Origin: Rhodoplanes serenus
Lineage (GTDB): Bacteria > Pseudomonadota > Alphaproteobacteria > Rhizobiales > Xanthobacteraceae
Reading direction: 5' to 3'
NCBI GenBank assembly: GCA_945893145.1
Contig: CAMDDZ010000063.1
Coordinates: 1 to 33,380 of the forward strand
DNA: 33,380 bases
The notes under the pieces were generated by a model that was given only the letters and a program-made list of their open reading frames with translations, was not told the DNA's origin and made no database searches. Of the stretch, positions 14,518 to 22,534 are shown piece by piece (position 1 is the first letter of the stretch; each line of letters starts with the position of its first letter). The position numbers were made by a program, and so were the translations under genes.

Positions 14518-15342
14518 CTAGACCAGCGCGATCAGACGCGCCGGCCCGCCGGTTGCGTCCTTCACCTTTGCGACGCCGACCATCAGCGTGGCGCCCGCCG
14601 CCGGCACCTTGTCGAGGTTGGCGACGTTCTCAAGCCCCCAGCGGCCGGATGGCAGCCAAGCGTGGTGGGTGCGAAAATCCTTCGACGGTCCGGGATCGAG
14701 CGAGAGTGTGTCGACCGCGATGCCCGCCACCTTACGCTCCGCGATCAGCCATTCGGTTGCGGCAGCCGAGAAGCCCGGAAAGTGGAAAACGCCGGCGGTG
14801 TCCTTGCCGGTGAACTTGGCGGCGTCGCCGACATGGTCGCCCCAGCCCGACAGCATGGCGACGCAGCAGCCGTCCGGCAACCGGCGATTCTTCTTCTCCC
14901 AGTCGAACAGGTCCTGGCGGCTGAGCTCATAATCCGCGTTCTGCGCGCCGCGGCTGCGCACGTCGATCACCGCGAGCGGCGCCACCAGCGTGTCGATGGC
15001 GAGCTTCTCGACGGTCGCGCCGTTTTCAGAAAAATGGATCGGCGCGTCGAGATGCGTGCCGGCATGCTCGACGATGTTCCACCAGTTGAGATTGAAACCG
15101 TCCTTCTTGAAGTCGAACTGCTTGCGGAATTCGATGCCGGGCACCCCGAAAAACGTCGGGAACTCCGGCGACATGGTGTGGGTGAGATCGACCACGGTGC
15201 GGAATCGGCGCAGCTGCGGCGCGGGCGCGGCTTCGGCCGGCGCGACGGCGGTGGCGGCAAAGCCGACCGCCGCCGCTCCCTTGAAAAACCCACGGCGGGT
15301 GAGCGCCGCCCTCACCGCTTCCTGACATCCAGGCACACACAT
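14518..15342 (-). CDS. Tat-exported cyclase family protein (kynurenine-formamidase-like hydrolase)
   Basis: A 274-residue protein of the cyclase/kynurenine formamidase-like fold (Pfam Cyclase). The metal-binding signature HAGTHLDAPIHF is present, with the HxGTHxDxPxH pattern that binds zinc or manganese, and a later TLSLDPGPSKDF segment matches the family. The N-terminus holds a twin-arginine motif LTRRGFFKG (15-23), a hydrophobic stretch and a likely cleavage at AEA-AP (about residue 39), so it should be folded and exported to the periplasm by Tat. Known members hydrolyse N-formylkynurenine, isatin or other lactams and amides; the substrate here is unknown. The start ATG has a good ribosome site (GAGGGAG). 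It is divergent from the ABC-F gene. Confidence 0.88.
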   Translation of the reverse strand: MCVPGCQEAVRAALTRRGFFKGAAAVGFAATAVAPAEAAPAPQLRRFRTVVDLTHTMSPEFPTFFGVPGIEFRKQFDFKKDGFNLNWWNIVEHAGTHLDAPIHFSENGATVEKLAIDTLVAPLAVIDVRSRGAQNADYELSRQDLFDWEKKNRRLPDGCCVAMLSGWGDHVGDAAKFTGKDTAGVFHFPGFSAAATEWLIAERKVAGIAVDTLSLDPGPSKDFRTHHAWLPSGRWGLENVANLDKVPAAGATLMVGVAKVKDATGGPARLIALV

Positions 15343-15461
15343 GGTGAATCTCCCTCATGCAGCCGCATTGGCCTTCAGCGGCGCAGCATGACGCGGCCAG
15401 CCGTGGCGGCGCAACCGCAAGGGGATTGCTTCATCCACAGGGCTCGGTCAGAAAGCCCGCC

Positions 15462-17351
15462 ATGTTGATCATTGACGATCTTTCGGTGCGCATCGCCGGC
15501 AGGCTCTTGATCGAGCAGGCTTCGGTGCGCGTTCCAGACGGCGCGCGCATTGGCCTCGTGGGCCGCAATGGCAGCGGCAAGACCACGCTGTTCGGCGTGA
15601 TCGCGGGCGACATCTCCTCCGAGCAGGGCCACGTCGAGATTCCCTCGCGCTGGCGAATCGGCCGGCTCGCGCAGGAGGCGCCCGATGGGCCAGAAAGCCT
15701 GATCGAGATCGTGCTGAAGGCTGACGTCGAGCGCGCCCGCCTCTTTGCCGAAGCCGAGACCGCCCACGATCCGCATCGTATCGCCGACATCCAGACGCGG
15801 CTCGCCGACATCGGCGCGCATGCGGCTCCGGCGCGCGCCGCCGCTATCCTGTCCGGCCTCGGATTCTCCGCCGCCGACCAGGAGCGGCCCTGTTCCGAGT
15901 TCTCCGGCGGCTGGCGGATGCGGGTTGCGCTTGCGGCCGCGCTGTTCGGCGAGCCCGACCTTCTTCTGTTGGACGAGCCCACCAACTATCTCGACCTCGA
16001 AGGCACGCTCTGGCTGCAAGACCATCTGGCGCGCTATCCGCGCACCGTGATCGTGATTAGCCATGACCGCGATCTGCTCGACACGTCGGTGAACTTCATC
16101 CTCGCGCTGGAGAACAGCAAGCTCACGCTCTACCGCGGCGGCTACACGGCGTTCGAGAAGCTGCGCAACGAGCGCATGGTGCTCGACCAGAAGGCTGCGA
16201 AGAAGCAGGAGCTGCAGCGTAAGCACCTGCAGGCCTTCGTTGACCGCTTCCGCGCCAAGGCGTCGAAGGCACGCCAGGCGCAATCCCGCATCAAGATGCT
16301 GGAGAAGATGGAAACCATCTCGGTAAACGTGCTGAGCGACGTGCAGCCGATCAACATTCCGGCGCCCGACAAGCTCCTGTCGCCGCCGATCATCGCGCTC
16401 GATGATGTGTCGGTCGGCTACGAGCCTGGCCACCCGGTGCTGCATGACCTGTCGTTGCGGATCGACAATGACGACCGCATCGCGTTGCTGGGCTCCAACG
16501 GCAACGGCAAATCGACGCTGGTGAAGCTGATCGCGGACCGGCTCAAGCCGTTCGAGGGCACGATCACGCGCGCGTCGCGGCTCAAGGTCGCCTATTTCGC
16601 CCAGCATCAGCTCGACGAGCTCAATCCCGACGGCAGCGTCTATGACCACCTCCGCGAACTGATGCCGGACGCCACCGAGGCCAAGGTGCGCACGGTCGCC
16701 GGCACCATCGGATTTTCCGGCCAGACCGCCGATACCAAGATCGAGCGGCTGTCGGGCGGCGAAAAGGCGCGATTGATGCTTGGGCTTGCGACCTTCGGCG
16801 CACCGCACCTGCTGATCCTCGACGAACCGACCAACCATCTCGACATTGACAGCCGCGCCGCGCTGATCGAAGCCATCAACGACTATCCGGGCGCCGTGAT
16901 TTTGGTGTCGCACGACCGGCATCTGCTGGATGCCTGCGCGGACCGGCTTTGGCTGGTCGCAGACGGCCGCGTGCGGCCATTCGATGGCGATCTCGACGAC
17001 TACCGGCGGGAAATCCTGTCCGATCGCAGCGACGGAGGCCGCAACGGCAACGGGGCTCGCGAGCGACCGCAGCGCTCTTCGCGCAGCGAACCGCGCCGCA
17101 GCGCCGCCGACAAGCGCGCCGATGCCGCACCGCTGCGCCAGCGCATGACGCGCGCGCAAGCCGAGATCGATCGCCTCACCAAAGAGATCGTCCAGCTCGA
17201 TATAGCGCTCGCCGATGGCGCATTGTTCGCGCGCTATCCGGCCAAGGCCGCCGTCACCGCCAAAGCTCGCGCCGATTTTGCACGCGCGCTCGCGCGCGCC
17301 GAGGAAGATTGGCTCGCCGCCGGTGAAGCACTTCAAAGCGCGATGGCGTGA
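15462..17351 (+). CDS. ABC-F family ATPase (Uup/YheS type)
   Basis: ABC-F proteins are soluble twin-ATPase factors that act on the ribosome; they have no membrane domain. In 629 residues the first ATPase has Walker A GRNGSGKT (34-41), signature FSGGWRMR (147-154) and Walker B LLLLDEPTNYLD (167-178). The second has GSNGNGKST (344-352), LSGGEKAR (430-437) and LLILDEPTNHLD (450-461). The linker between them (about 240-290) is charged and helical, as in the P-site tRNA-interacting motif. The C-terminal tail has a basic, Arg/Ser-rich stretch and a short coiled coil (RQRMTRAQAEIDRLTKEI, 559-576). The frame is open upstream to 15357, but ATG 15462 gives the usual opening MLIIDDLSVRIAGR. Subfamily choice is by overall shape only. 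Confidence 0.94.
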   Translation: MLIIDDLSVRIAGRLLIEQASVRVPDGARIGLVGRNGSGKTTLFGVIAGDISSEQGHVEIPSRWRIGRLAQEAPDGPESLIEIVLKADVERARLFAEAETAHDPHRIADIQTRLADIGAHAAPARAAAILSGLGFSAADQERPCSEFSGGWRMRVALAAALFGEPDLLLLDEPTNYLDLEGTLWLQDHLARYPRTVIVISHDRDLLDTSVNFILALENSKLTLYRGGYTAFEKLRNERMVLDQKAAKKQELQRKHLQAFVDRFRAKASKARQAQSRIKMLEKMETISVNVLSDVQPINIPAPDKLLSPPIIALDDVSVGYEPGHPVLHDLSLRIDNDDRIALLGSNGNGKSTLVKLIADRLKPFEGTITRASRLKVAYFAQHQLDELNPDGSVYDHLRELMPDATEAKVRTVAGTIGFSGQTADTKIERLSGGEKARLMLGLATFGAPHLLILDEPTNHLDIDSRAALIEAINDYPGAVILVSHDRHLLDACADRLWLVADGRVRPFDGDLDDYRREILSDRSDGGRNGNGARERPQRSSRSEPRRSAADKRADAAPLRQRMTRAQAEIDRLTKEIVQLDIALADGALFARYPAKAAVTAKARADFARALARAEEDWLAAGEALQSAMA

Positions 17352-17355
17352 AAAC

Positions 17356-17874
17356 TTAAGTAGCGGCGGGCTTCCGCGGCGTAGGCTTCTTTTTCTTGGC
17401 AACCGGCTTGGCCGATGGCGGCGGCTCCGGCGCGCGATCGAGCGCGGTCAATCGGCCGCTGGTGAAGAAATAGATGCCGGGCTTGGGGCCGCGGATATAA
17501 GTCAGCACCGCGGTCCGTTCGCTGCGCTCATTGGTTCCGACCTCGACCTTCTCGGGCGGGCCGGCGCGCTTGACCACGTCGCATTCGGTCATGTCGATGG
17601 CGACGCCGCCAGCGACCAGAGGCGAAGCAGCCGGCACGCCAGGCGGTTGATCGGAAGCCGGTTCGGCGGACGCGAAGGCCGCCCCGCAGCGCCCGTCGTT
17701 ATCCACCAGGTCCTCGGCCGTCACCGGGCGCAGCGAAGAATCGCGCAAAGCCGCGGTCGACTTCGGGCTGAACGTCGTCATGTCGAACGTTTTGAAACTG
17801 TCGGAATCCGGCAATGCGCAGCCGCCCAACGCGAGCGCCGCCAACACGCCAATCTGGTTCACAAAACGCTTCAC
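17356..17874 (-). CDS. Small lipoprotein with a BamE/OmlA-like segment
   Basis: The protein has a lipoprotein signal: a short basic start (MKRFVNQIG), a hydrophobic core and lipobox LGGC with Cys19. The GTG at 17872-17874 is chosen because a GGGA ribosome site precedes it and it gives a normal-length signal; the frame is also open to a TTG at 17910. The mature part has a segment around residues 100-140 (ECDVVKRAGPPEKVEV, then TYIRGPKPGIYFFTSGRL) that resembles the beta-hairpin of BamE/SmpA-type proteins (short G-P motif, then Y-x-x-G and F-x-x-G-x-L). That resemblance is by eye only. The tail is Pro/Lys-rich (PPPSAKPVAKKKKPTPRK). It is convergent with the ABC-F gene, four bases apart. Confidence 0.78.
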   Translation of the reverse strand: MKRFVNQIGVLAALALGGCALPDSDSFKTFDMTTFSPKSTAALRDSSLRPVTAEDLVDNDGRCGAAFASAEPASDQPPGVPAASPLVAGGVAIDMTECDVVKRAGPPEKVEVGTNERSERTAVLTYIRGPKPGIYFFTSGRLTALDRAPEPPPSAKPVAKKKKPTPRKPAAT

Positions 17875-18005
17875 TGGCAGTCCCCGGTCCCAGCCCCGCC
17901 TACGACTCAAGCGGGACTTTGCGTCACCATCGCGGCAGCCGCAACCGCGGCGTTTCGGCGTCGTTAAGCCGCCATATTAACTATCTGAAGCTGGTTTGCG
18001 GCTGG

Positions 18006-18458
18006 TTAAGCCTTCTTGACCCACCGGCCCTGTTCGTCAGGTTGCCAATAGGTTACCCCAAAACCCTGGGCCTTGGCCTCGCCCCAGCGCGCCCGCGCGG
18101 CCGCCACCGCGTCCTCATCCTCGCCGTCGAACAGGAGCACGATCCGCTCATAGCCCGCGGCATCCGCCGGAACCGGCGCGCCGTCGATCAGGAAGCGGAC
18201 ATTGGCAGCGTTCGGATTGTCGTCACGCGTGGTGAGCAACACCGGCTGCGCCGCAGCCTCGGGTTCGCGCGCGGTGCCATGCGGCAGGAACGTATCGTCA
18301 CGATAAGTCCAAAGATGCGCATCGAGCGCGTCGATGCGTTCCTCGGACGAGGCCTGCACGATCACGCGCCAGCCGCGTTCCAGCGATTTTTCCAGCAGCG
18401 CCGGCAGCACGCGTTCGAGCGGTTGGCGTTGCAGATGGTAGAATAGGATTTCGGTCAT
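18006..18458 (-). CDS. holC: DNA polymerase III subunit chi
   Basis: Chi links the clamp loader to single-strand binding protein at the replication fork. The 150-residue protein matches the family: opening TEILFYHLQRQPLERVLPALLE, then ERGWRVIVQASSEERIDALD, HLWTYRDDTFLPHG and the C-terminal YERIVLLFDGEDEDAVAAAR. These conserved blocks and the length are typical. It starts 12 bases after the pepA stop on the same strand, so the two are probably one operon; pepA-holC is a common pair in proteobacteria. The ATG lies at 18456-18458. Confidence 0.94.
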   Translation of the reverse strand: MTEILFYHLQRQPLERVLPALLEKSLERGWRVIVQASSEERIDALDAHLWTYRDDTFLPHGTAREPEAAAQPVLLTTRDDNPNAANVRFLIDGAPVPADAAGYERIVLLFDGEDEDAVAAARARWGEAKAQGFGVTYWQPDEQGRWVKKA

Positions 18459-18470
18459 CGCTTCCCGCTC

Positions 18471-19967
18471 TCATCGCTCGTAGTGTTCCGACACCAGCCG
18501 GTCGAGCAGACGCACGCCCCAGCCCGAGCTCCAGCTTTTGTTGATGTCGGTCTGCGGCGAGCCGAGCGCGGTGCCGGCGATATCGAGATGCGCCCAGGGC
18601 GTTTTGTCGACGAACCGCGCCAGCAATTGCGCAGCCGTAATGGCGCCGCCCCAGCGGCCGCCAGTGTTCTTCATGTCCGCGAACTTGGAGTCGATCATCT
18701 TGTCGTACTCCGGCCCGAGCGGCATCCGCCACACGCGTTCGCCAGTTTGGAGACCCATCTTGGTGAGGCGCTCGCTCAGCCGGTCGTCGTTGGAGAACAT
18801 GCCGGCGTATTCCTGGCCGAGCGCCACGATGATGGCGCCGGTCAGCGTCGCCAGGTTCACCATGAAGCGCGGTTTGAACTTGGTGTTGACGTAGTGCAGC
18901 ACGTCGCAAAGCACGAGCCGGCCCTCGGCATCGGTGTTGATGATCTCGATGGTCTGACCCGACATGGACTTGAGGATGTCACCCGGCCGGTATGAGTTGC
19001 CGTCAGGCATGTTCTCGACGACGCCGATCGCGCCGATGGCGTTGACCTTGGCTTTGCGCGCCGCCAGCGCATGCATCAGGCCGACCACACAGGCCGCGCC
19101 CGCCATATCGCCCTTCATGTCCTCCATGTTGGCGGCCGGCTTGATTGAGATGCCGCCGGTATCGAAGCACACGCCCTTGCCGATAAAGGCCACCGGCGCG
19201 TCGTTCTTCTTGCCGCCGTTCCAGCGCATGATGACCATGCGGCTGTCGTGCTCGGAGCCCTGGCCGACCGCGAGCAGCGCGTTCATGCCCAGCTTCTTCA
19301 TCGCGGCCTCGTCGAGCACCTCGACGGCAACGCCGAGCTTTTTCAGCGCCGTGGCGCGGCGGGCGAATTCTTCCGGGTAGAGCACGTTGGCGGGTTCGTT
19401 GATCAGGTCGCGCGCCAGCACGACGCCGTCGGCGGTGCCCTCGCGCTCGGCCCACGCCTTCTGGGCGGACGCCACATTGCCGACCGCGATCGTCACTTGC
19501 GTCTTGGCCGGGGCTTCATCGCCCTCCTTGCGCTTGGTCTTGTAGCGATCGAACGCATAGGCCCGCAGCGTCGCGCCAAGCGCGATCTCGGCGGTCTGAT
19601 CCGGCTTGAGCGCCCCACTGGCGAATTCGGCCACAATCGTCGCGTCCGCCGCCGCGGACGGAATCCGGCCGCGGGCCGCGCCGCCCAATTTCAAGAAATC
19701 CCGCGGCTTCAGCTTGGCGGCTCGGCCAACCCCTAGCACCACCAAACGCGGAACCGCGAGACCACCCGGCGCCACAATGTCGAGCGCAGAGCCACTCTTG
19801 CCGGTGAAGCGGTCGGCCTCGGCGGCGCGCTTGAGCAGGTCGCCGGTCGGGGCCAGGAGCTTCCGGGCCACCGGCCCCAGCTTCAAACCCTCCTCGCAGA
19901 ACAGGATGAGAACGCCCTGGGGCTGGGCCGCAATCGGAGCAAATCCGGGTTTGGGGGCATCGGGCAT
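18471..19967 (-). CDS. pepA: Leucyl aminopeptidase, M17 family
   Basis: A cytoplasmic zinc/manganese aminopeptidase that removes N-terminal residues and also acts on peptides such as Cys-Gly; the E. coli enzyme also binds DNA. The 498-residue protein has the M17 signature NTDAEGRL (344-351) and the full metal and catalytic set: K264 and D269 in GKGVCFDTGG, K276, D287 in MEDMKGDM, D346, E348 and R350. The order and spacing match E. coli PepA with a constant offset. The frame is open to 20057, but a GAGGA ribosome site eight bases before ATG 19967 marks the start; ATG 19973 would add two residues. holC follows on the same strand. It is divergent from lptF. Confidence 0.96.
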   Translation of the reverse strand: MPDAPKPGFAPIAAQPQGVLILFCEEGLKLGPVARKLLAPTGDLLKRAAEADRFTGKSGSALDIVAPGGLAVPRLVVLGVGRAAKLKPRDFLKLGGAARGRIPSAAADATIVAEFASGALKPDQTAEIALGATLRAYAFDRYKTKRKEGDEAPAKTQVTIAVGNVASAQKAWAEREGTADGVVLARDLINEPANVLYPEEFARRATALKKLGVAVEVLDEAAMKKLGMNALLAVGQGSEHDSRMVIMRWNGGKKNDAPVAFIGKGVCFDTGGISIKPAANMEDMKGDMAGAACVVGLMHALAARKAKVNAIGAIGVVENMPDGNSYRPGDILKSMSGQTIEIINTDAEGRLVLCDVLHYVNTKFKPRFMVNLATLTGAIIVALGQEYAGMFSNDDRLSERLTKMGLQTGERVWRMPLGPEYDKMIDSKFADMKNTGGRWGGAITAAQLLARFVDKTPWAHLDIAGTALGSPQTDINKSWSSGWGVRLLDRLVSEHYER

Positions 19968-20270
19968 GGACATATCCTCGGGTTTTCTCTGGTCTTGTCC
20001 TGATTTGGGACGGCGCAAACGCTGCGCCCTTATGGCGCGGCCGGAGGCTGTGTGCAAAGGGCTCGGTTGCGGCCACCCGGCCGTTCCACAGCCCTTGCGG
20101 TAATTAACTTTTTGTTGTGCATGTTCAACGGCTTTGCCTTGGCGAAGCCATTTTGTGAATCGATCAAGGGAATACTAAACGGGGGATTGCTCCGCCATAA
20201 TCAACGTCGCGCCGAACGGGGGTTCGGGTGCGCCGGGCGGTTTAGCTGACAGTGGGGACGGCGCAGGCGG
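19968..20270. other. 303-base divergent intergenic region between pepA and lptF
   Basis: No gene is supported here. It is AT-richer than its surroundings around 20100-20200. A candidate plus-strand promoter for the lpt operon is TTTTGT (20151-20156), a 16-base spacer and TACTAA (20173-20178); both boxes are partial matches. GGCTTTGCC (20130-20138) and GGCGAAGCC (20141-20149) form a 9-bp stem with one G-U pair, followed by ATTTTGTG. The stem could be a regulatory hairpin or terminator-like structure, but no gene ends nearby. For pepA, TTGAAC on the minus strand (about 20121-20126) is a possible -35 with no clear -10. Confidence 0.4.
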
Positions 20271-21449
20271 ATGGGGTCCATCAGTCGTTATATTTTTGGC
20301 GCCGCGTTTGGGGCGTTTTTGGTGGTGTTGTTCAGCCTAACCTCGGTCATTTGGGTCACGCAGGCGTTGCGCGACATTGATCTGATTACGAGCCAGGGCC
20401 AGAGCGTATTTGTGTTCATTGGCATCACCGGCTTGATCATTCCGTTGCTGATCCTGGTGATCGCGCCGATCGCGCTCGTGGTCGCGGTCGCACATGTGCT
20501 CAACAAACTCGCCACCGATTCCGAAATCATCGTGATGAACGCCGCCGGCATGGAGCCGTGGCGGCTGTTCCGGCCGTTCCTGTACGTCACGATCGTCGTG
20601 TCGCTGATGGTATTGGCGATCAGTGCCTACTTCGCGCCCGAAGGCCTGCGCATGTTGCGCAACTGGATCACCCAGGTGCGCACCGATCTGGTCAGCAACA
20701 TCGTGCAGCCCGGTCGCTTCATCCCGATTGAACGTGGCCTGGTGGTCCACATCCGCGAGCGGCGGCCGAACGGCCTCTTGCTCGGCATCGTTCTTGACGA
20801 CCGGCGCGAGCCCAAGGAGCGCATCACCATCCTCGCTGAGCAGGGTGAGATCGTCAAAAACCAGTCTGGAAGCTTCCTCATCCTGAAAAACGGCAGCCTG
20901 CAGCGGCACGAGCTCAAGCAGCCCGACCCCAGCATCGTCCAGTTCGAACGCCACGTCTTCGACCTTTCGCAATTCGCGTCGACCAACACGCAGGTGGTCA
21001 AATACTCAGTGCGGGAGCGCTACCTCAACGAGTTGCTGTGGCCTGACACCAAGGACGCGACTTACCAGAGCCAGCCGGGACAATTCCGCGCCGAACTGCA
21101 CGACCGTCTGCTCGCACCGATCTATCCGTTCGCCTTCGTGATGCTCGCGTTCCTCTTCCTCGGCGCGCCGCGCACCACTCGCGAAAGCCGGACCTGGTCG
21201 CTGCTGGGGCTGATTGGCGCGGTCGGGCTGCTGCGGCTGATCGGCTTCATGAGCACGGTGTTCGGCGTCAACGTGCCGATCGCGCTCTCGGTGCAATACA
21301 TCGCGCTTGCGGCAACGTTTGCGTACTGTTGGTACGCAATCTCGCGCGGCATCATCATTGAACCGCCGCCGCTCCTGGTGAACACCGTCAACGCAGTGGT
21401 CGCACGCTTTCAGCGCCGCGCGCCGGCGACCGCGGGGGCTGGCCAATGA
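20271..21449 (+). CDS. lptF: LPS export ABC transporter permease LptF
   Basis: LptF and LptG form the inner-membrane core of the LptB2FG transporter that extracts LPS and passes it to LptC. The 392-residue protein has three N-terminal helices (SRYIFGAAFGAFLVVLFSLT, then VFIGITGLIIPLLILVIAPI and a third near 105-125), a periplasmic beta-jellyroll domain of about 170 residues and three C-terminal helices. The coupling region EIIVMNAAGMEPWRLFRPF (about 84-102) is typical of YjgP/YjgQ proteins. The ATG at 20271 fits the family start. The stop overlaps the lptG start by four bases (ATGA), so the two are translationally coupled. Confidence 0.95.
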   Translation: MGSISRYIFGAAFGAFLVVLFSLTSVIWVTQALRDIDLITSQGQSVFVFIGITGLIIPLLILVIAPIALVVAVAHVLNKLATDSEIIVMNAAGMEPWRLFRPFLYVTIVVSLMVLAISAYFAPEGLRMLRNWITQVRTDLVSNIVQPGRFIPIERGLVVHIRERRPNGLLLGIVLDDRREPKERITILAEQGEIVKNQSGSFLILKNGSLQRHELKQPDPSIVQFERHVFDLSQFASTNTQVVKYSVRERYLNELLWPDTKDATYQSQPGQFRAELHDRLLAPIYPFAFVMLAFLFLGAPRTTRESRTWSLLGLIGAVGLLRLIGFMSTVFGVNVPIALSVQYIALAATFAYCWYAISRGIIIEPPPLLVNTVNAVVARFQRRAPATAGAGQ

Positions 21450-22534
21450 CTGGCATTCTCGGGCGCTATTTCGGCCTGCGGTTCCTTGGCGCGCTCGCGG
21501 CCGTGCTCGGCGGCGTATTCGCGCTCGTCCTGCTGGTCGACTACGTCGAGATGATGCGGCGCTATTCCGACGTGCAGAACATCTCGGCGGCGCGCGTGGC
21601 GCTGACCTCGCTCTACCGCGTGCCGCAGGTCGCCGAGCGCATCCTGCCGTTCTGCATTCTGATCGCCGCGATGTCGAGCTATCTCGCACTGTCGCGCCGG
21701 CTCGAGCTCGTGATCGCGCGCGCCGCCGGCATGTCGGCGTGGCAATTCACCGCCCCCGCCGTGATCCTTGCGTTGACGATCGGCGCCTTCGCGACCGCAA
21801 TCTACAACCCGGTCGCTGCCAACCTGAACGAGCGCTCCAAGCGTCTCGAGGCCGAGATTTCCGGGCAGCAGGAGGCCGGGCTGCAAACGGCCGGCGTCGG
21901 CTCGTGGGTGCGCCAGCGCAGCGTCGAGGGCTCCTCGATCATCAACGCGGCGACCAGCCGCGAGCAGGGCGTGCAGCTCTCCGGCGTCACCGTCTTCACC
22001 TTCGACAAAGCCGGCCAGTTCCTCGACCGTATCGAGGCCAAGTCCGCGCGTCTGGAGCCGGGCTTCTGGCGGATCGATGAGGCCCGCGTCTACGCGTTGG
22101 GTGCGCCGCCGGTCGAGCGCGAGACCTACATGCTCGCCACCAATCTCAGCGCCGAGCAGGTACGCGAAACCTTCTCGACCGCCGAAACGGTGCCGTTCTG
22201 GCAGCTTCCCGCCATGATCGACATGGCGGACCGCGCCGGCCTACAGGCGGTCGCCTACAAACTGCAATACTACAAGCTGATCGCGCGGCCCTTCATGCTG
22301 GCCGCAATGGTCATGCTCGCTGCGGCGTTCAGCTTGCGGTTCTTCCGCTTTGGCGGCGTGCAAAAGATGGTGTTGGGCGGCGTCGCGTCAGGCTTCCTGC
22401 TCTACGTGATGTCGAAGATCACTGACGACCTGAGCAAGGCCGAGTTGATGCACCCGATCGTCGCCGCCTGGCTGCCCGTGTCGGTGGGCGGCCTGACGGG
22501 GTTCGTCGCGTTGCTGTACCAGGAGGACGGTTGA
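21446..22534 (+). CDS. lptG: LPS export ABC transporter permease LptG
   Basis: Partner permease of LptF. The 362-residue protein has the same plan: N-terminal helices (GILGRYFGLRFLGALAAVLG onward, with the family's D-Y-V-E segment LLVDYVEMMRR), a coupling-helix region LELVIARAAGMSAWQF (about 90-105), a periplasmic domain and a C-terminal helix set ending FVALLYQEDG. The assignment to LptG rather than LptF follows from order and the LVDYVEMMRR segment. It overlaps lptF by four bases at its start. Its last codons contain the ribosome site of lptD, and its stop overlaps the lptD ATG by one base. Confidence 0.94.
   Translation: MTGILGRYFGLRFLGALAAVLGGVFALVLLVDYVEMMRRYSDVQNISAARVALTSLYRVPQVAERILPFCILIAAMSSYLALSRRLELVIARAAGMSAWQFTAPAVILALTIGAFATAIYNPVAANLNERSKRLEAEISGQQEAGLQTAGVGSWVRQRSVEGSSIINAATSREQGVQLSGVTVFTFDKAGQFLDRIEAKSARLEPGFWRIDEARVYALGAPPVERETYMLATNLSAEQVRETFSTAETVPFWQLPAMIDMADRAGLQAVAYKLQYYKLIARPFMLAAMVMLAAAFSLRFFRFGGVQKMVLGGVASGFLLYVMSKITDDLSKAELMHPIVAAWLPVSVGGLTGFVALLYQEDG
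22521..22526 (+). promoter_or_regulatory. Ribosome binding site that fixes the lptD start
   Basis: A full AGGAGG lies seven bases before the ATG at 22534, inside the last codons of lptG. It favours this ATG over the in-frame TTG one codon upstream and indicates efficient independent initiation as well as coupling through the TGATG overlap. Confidence 0.8.

Noticed and set aside
15375..17402. A 675-codon open frame antisense to the ABC-F gene
   Set aside because: It mirrors the ABC-F coding frame; its translation is Arg/His-rich without domains. The ABC-F protein has full motifs, so this is a high-GC shadow.
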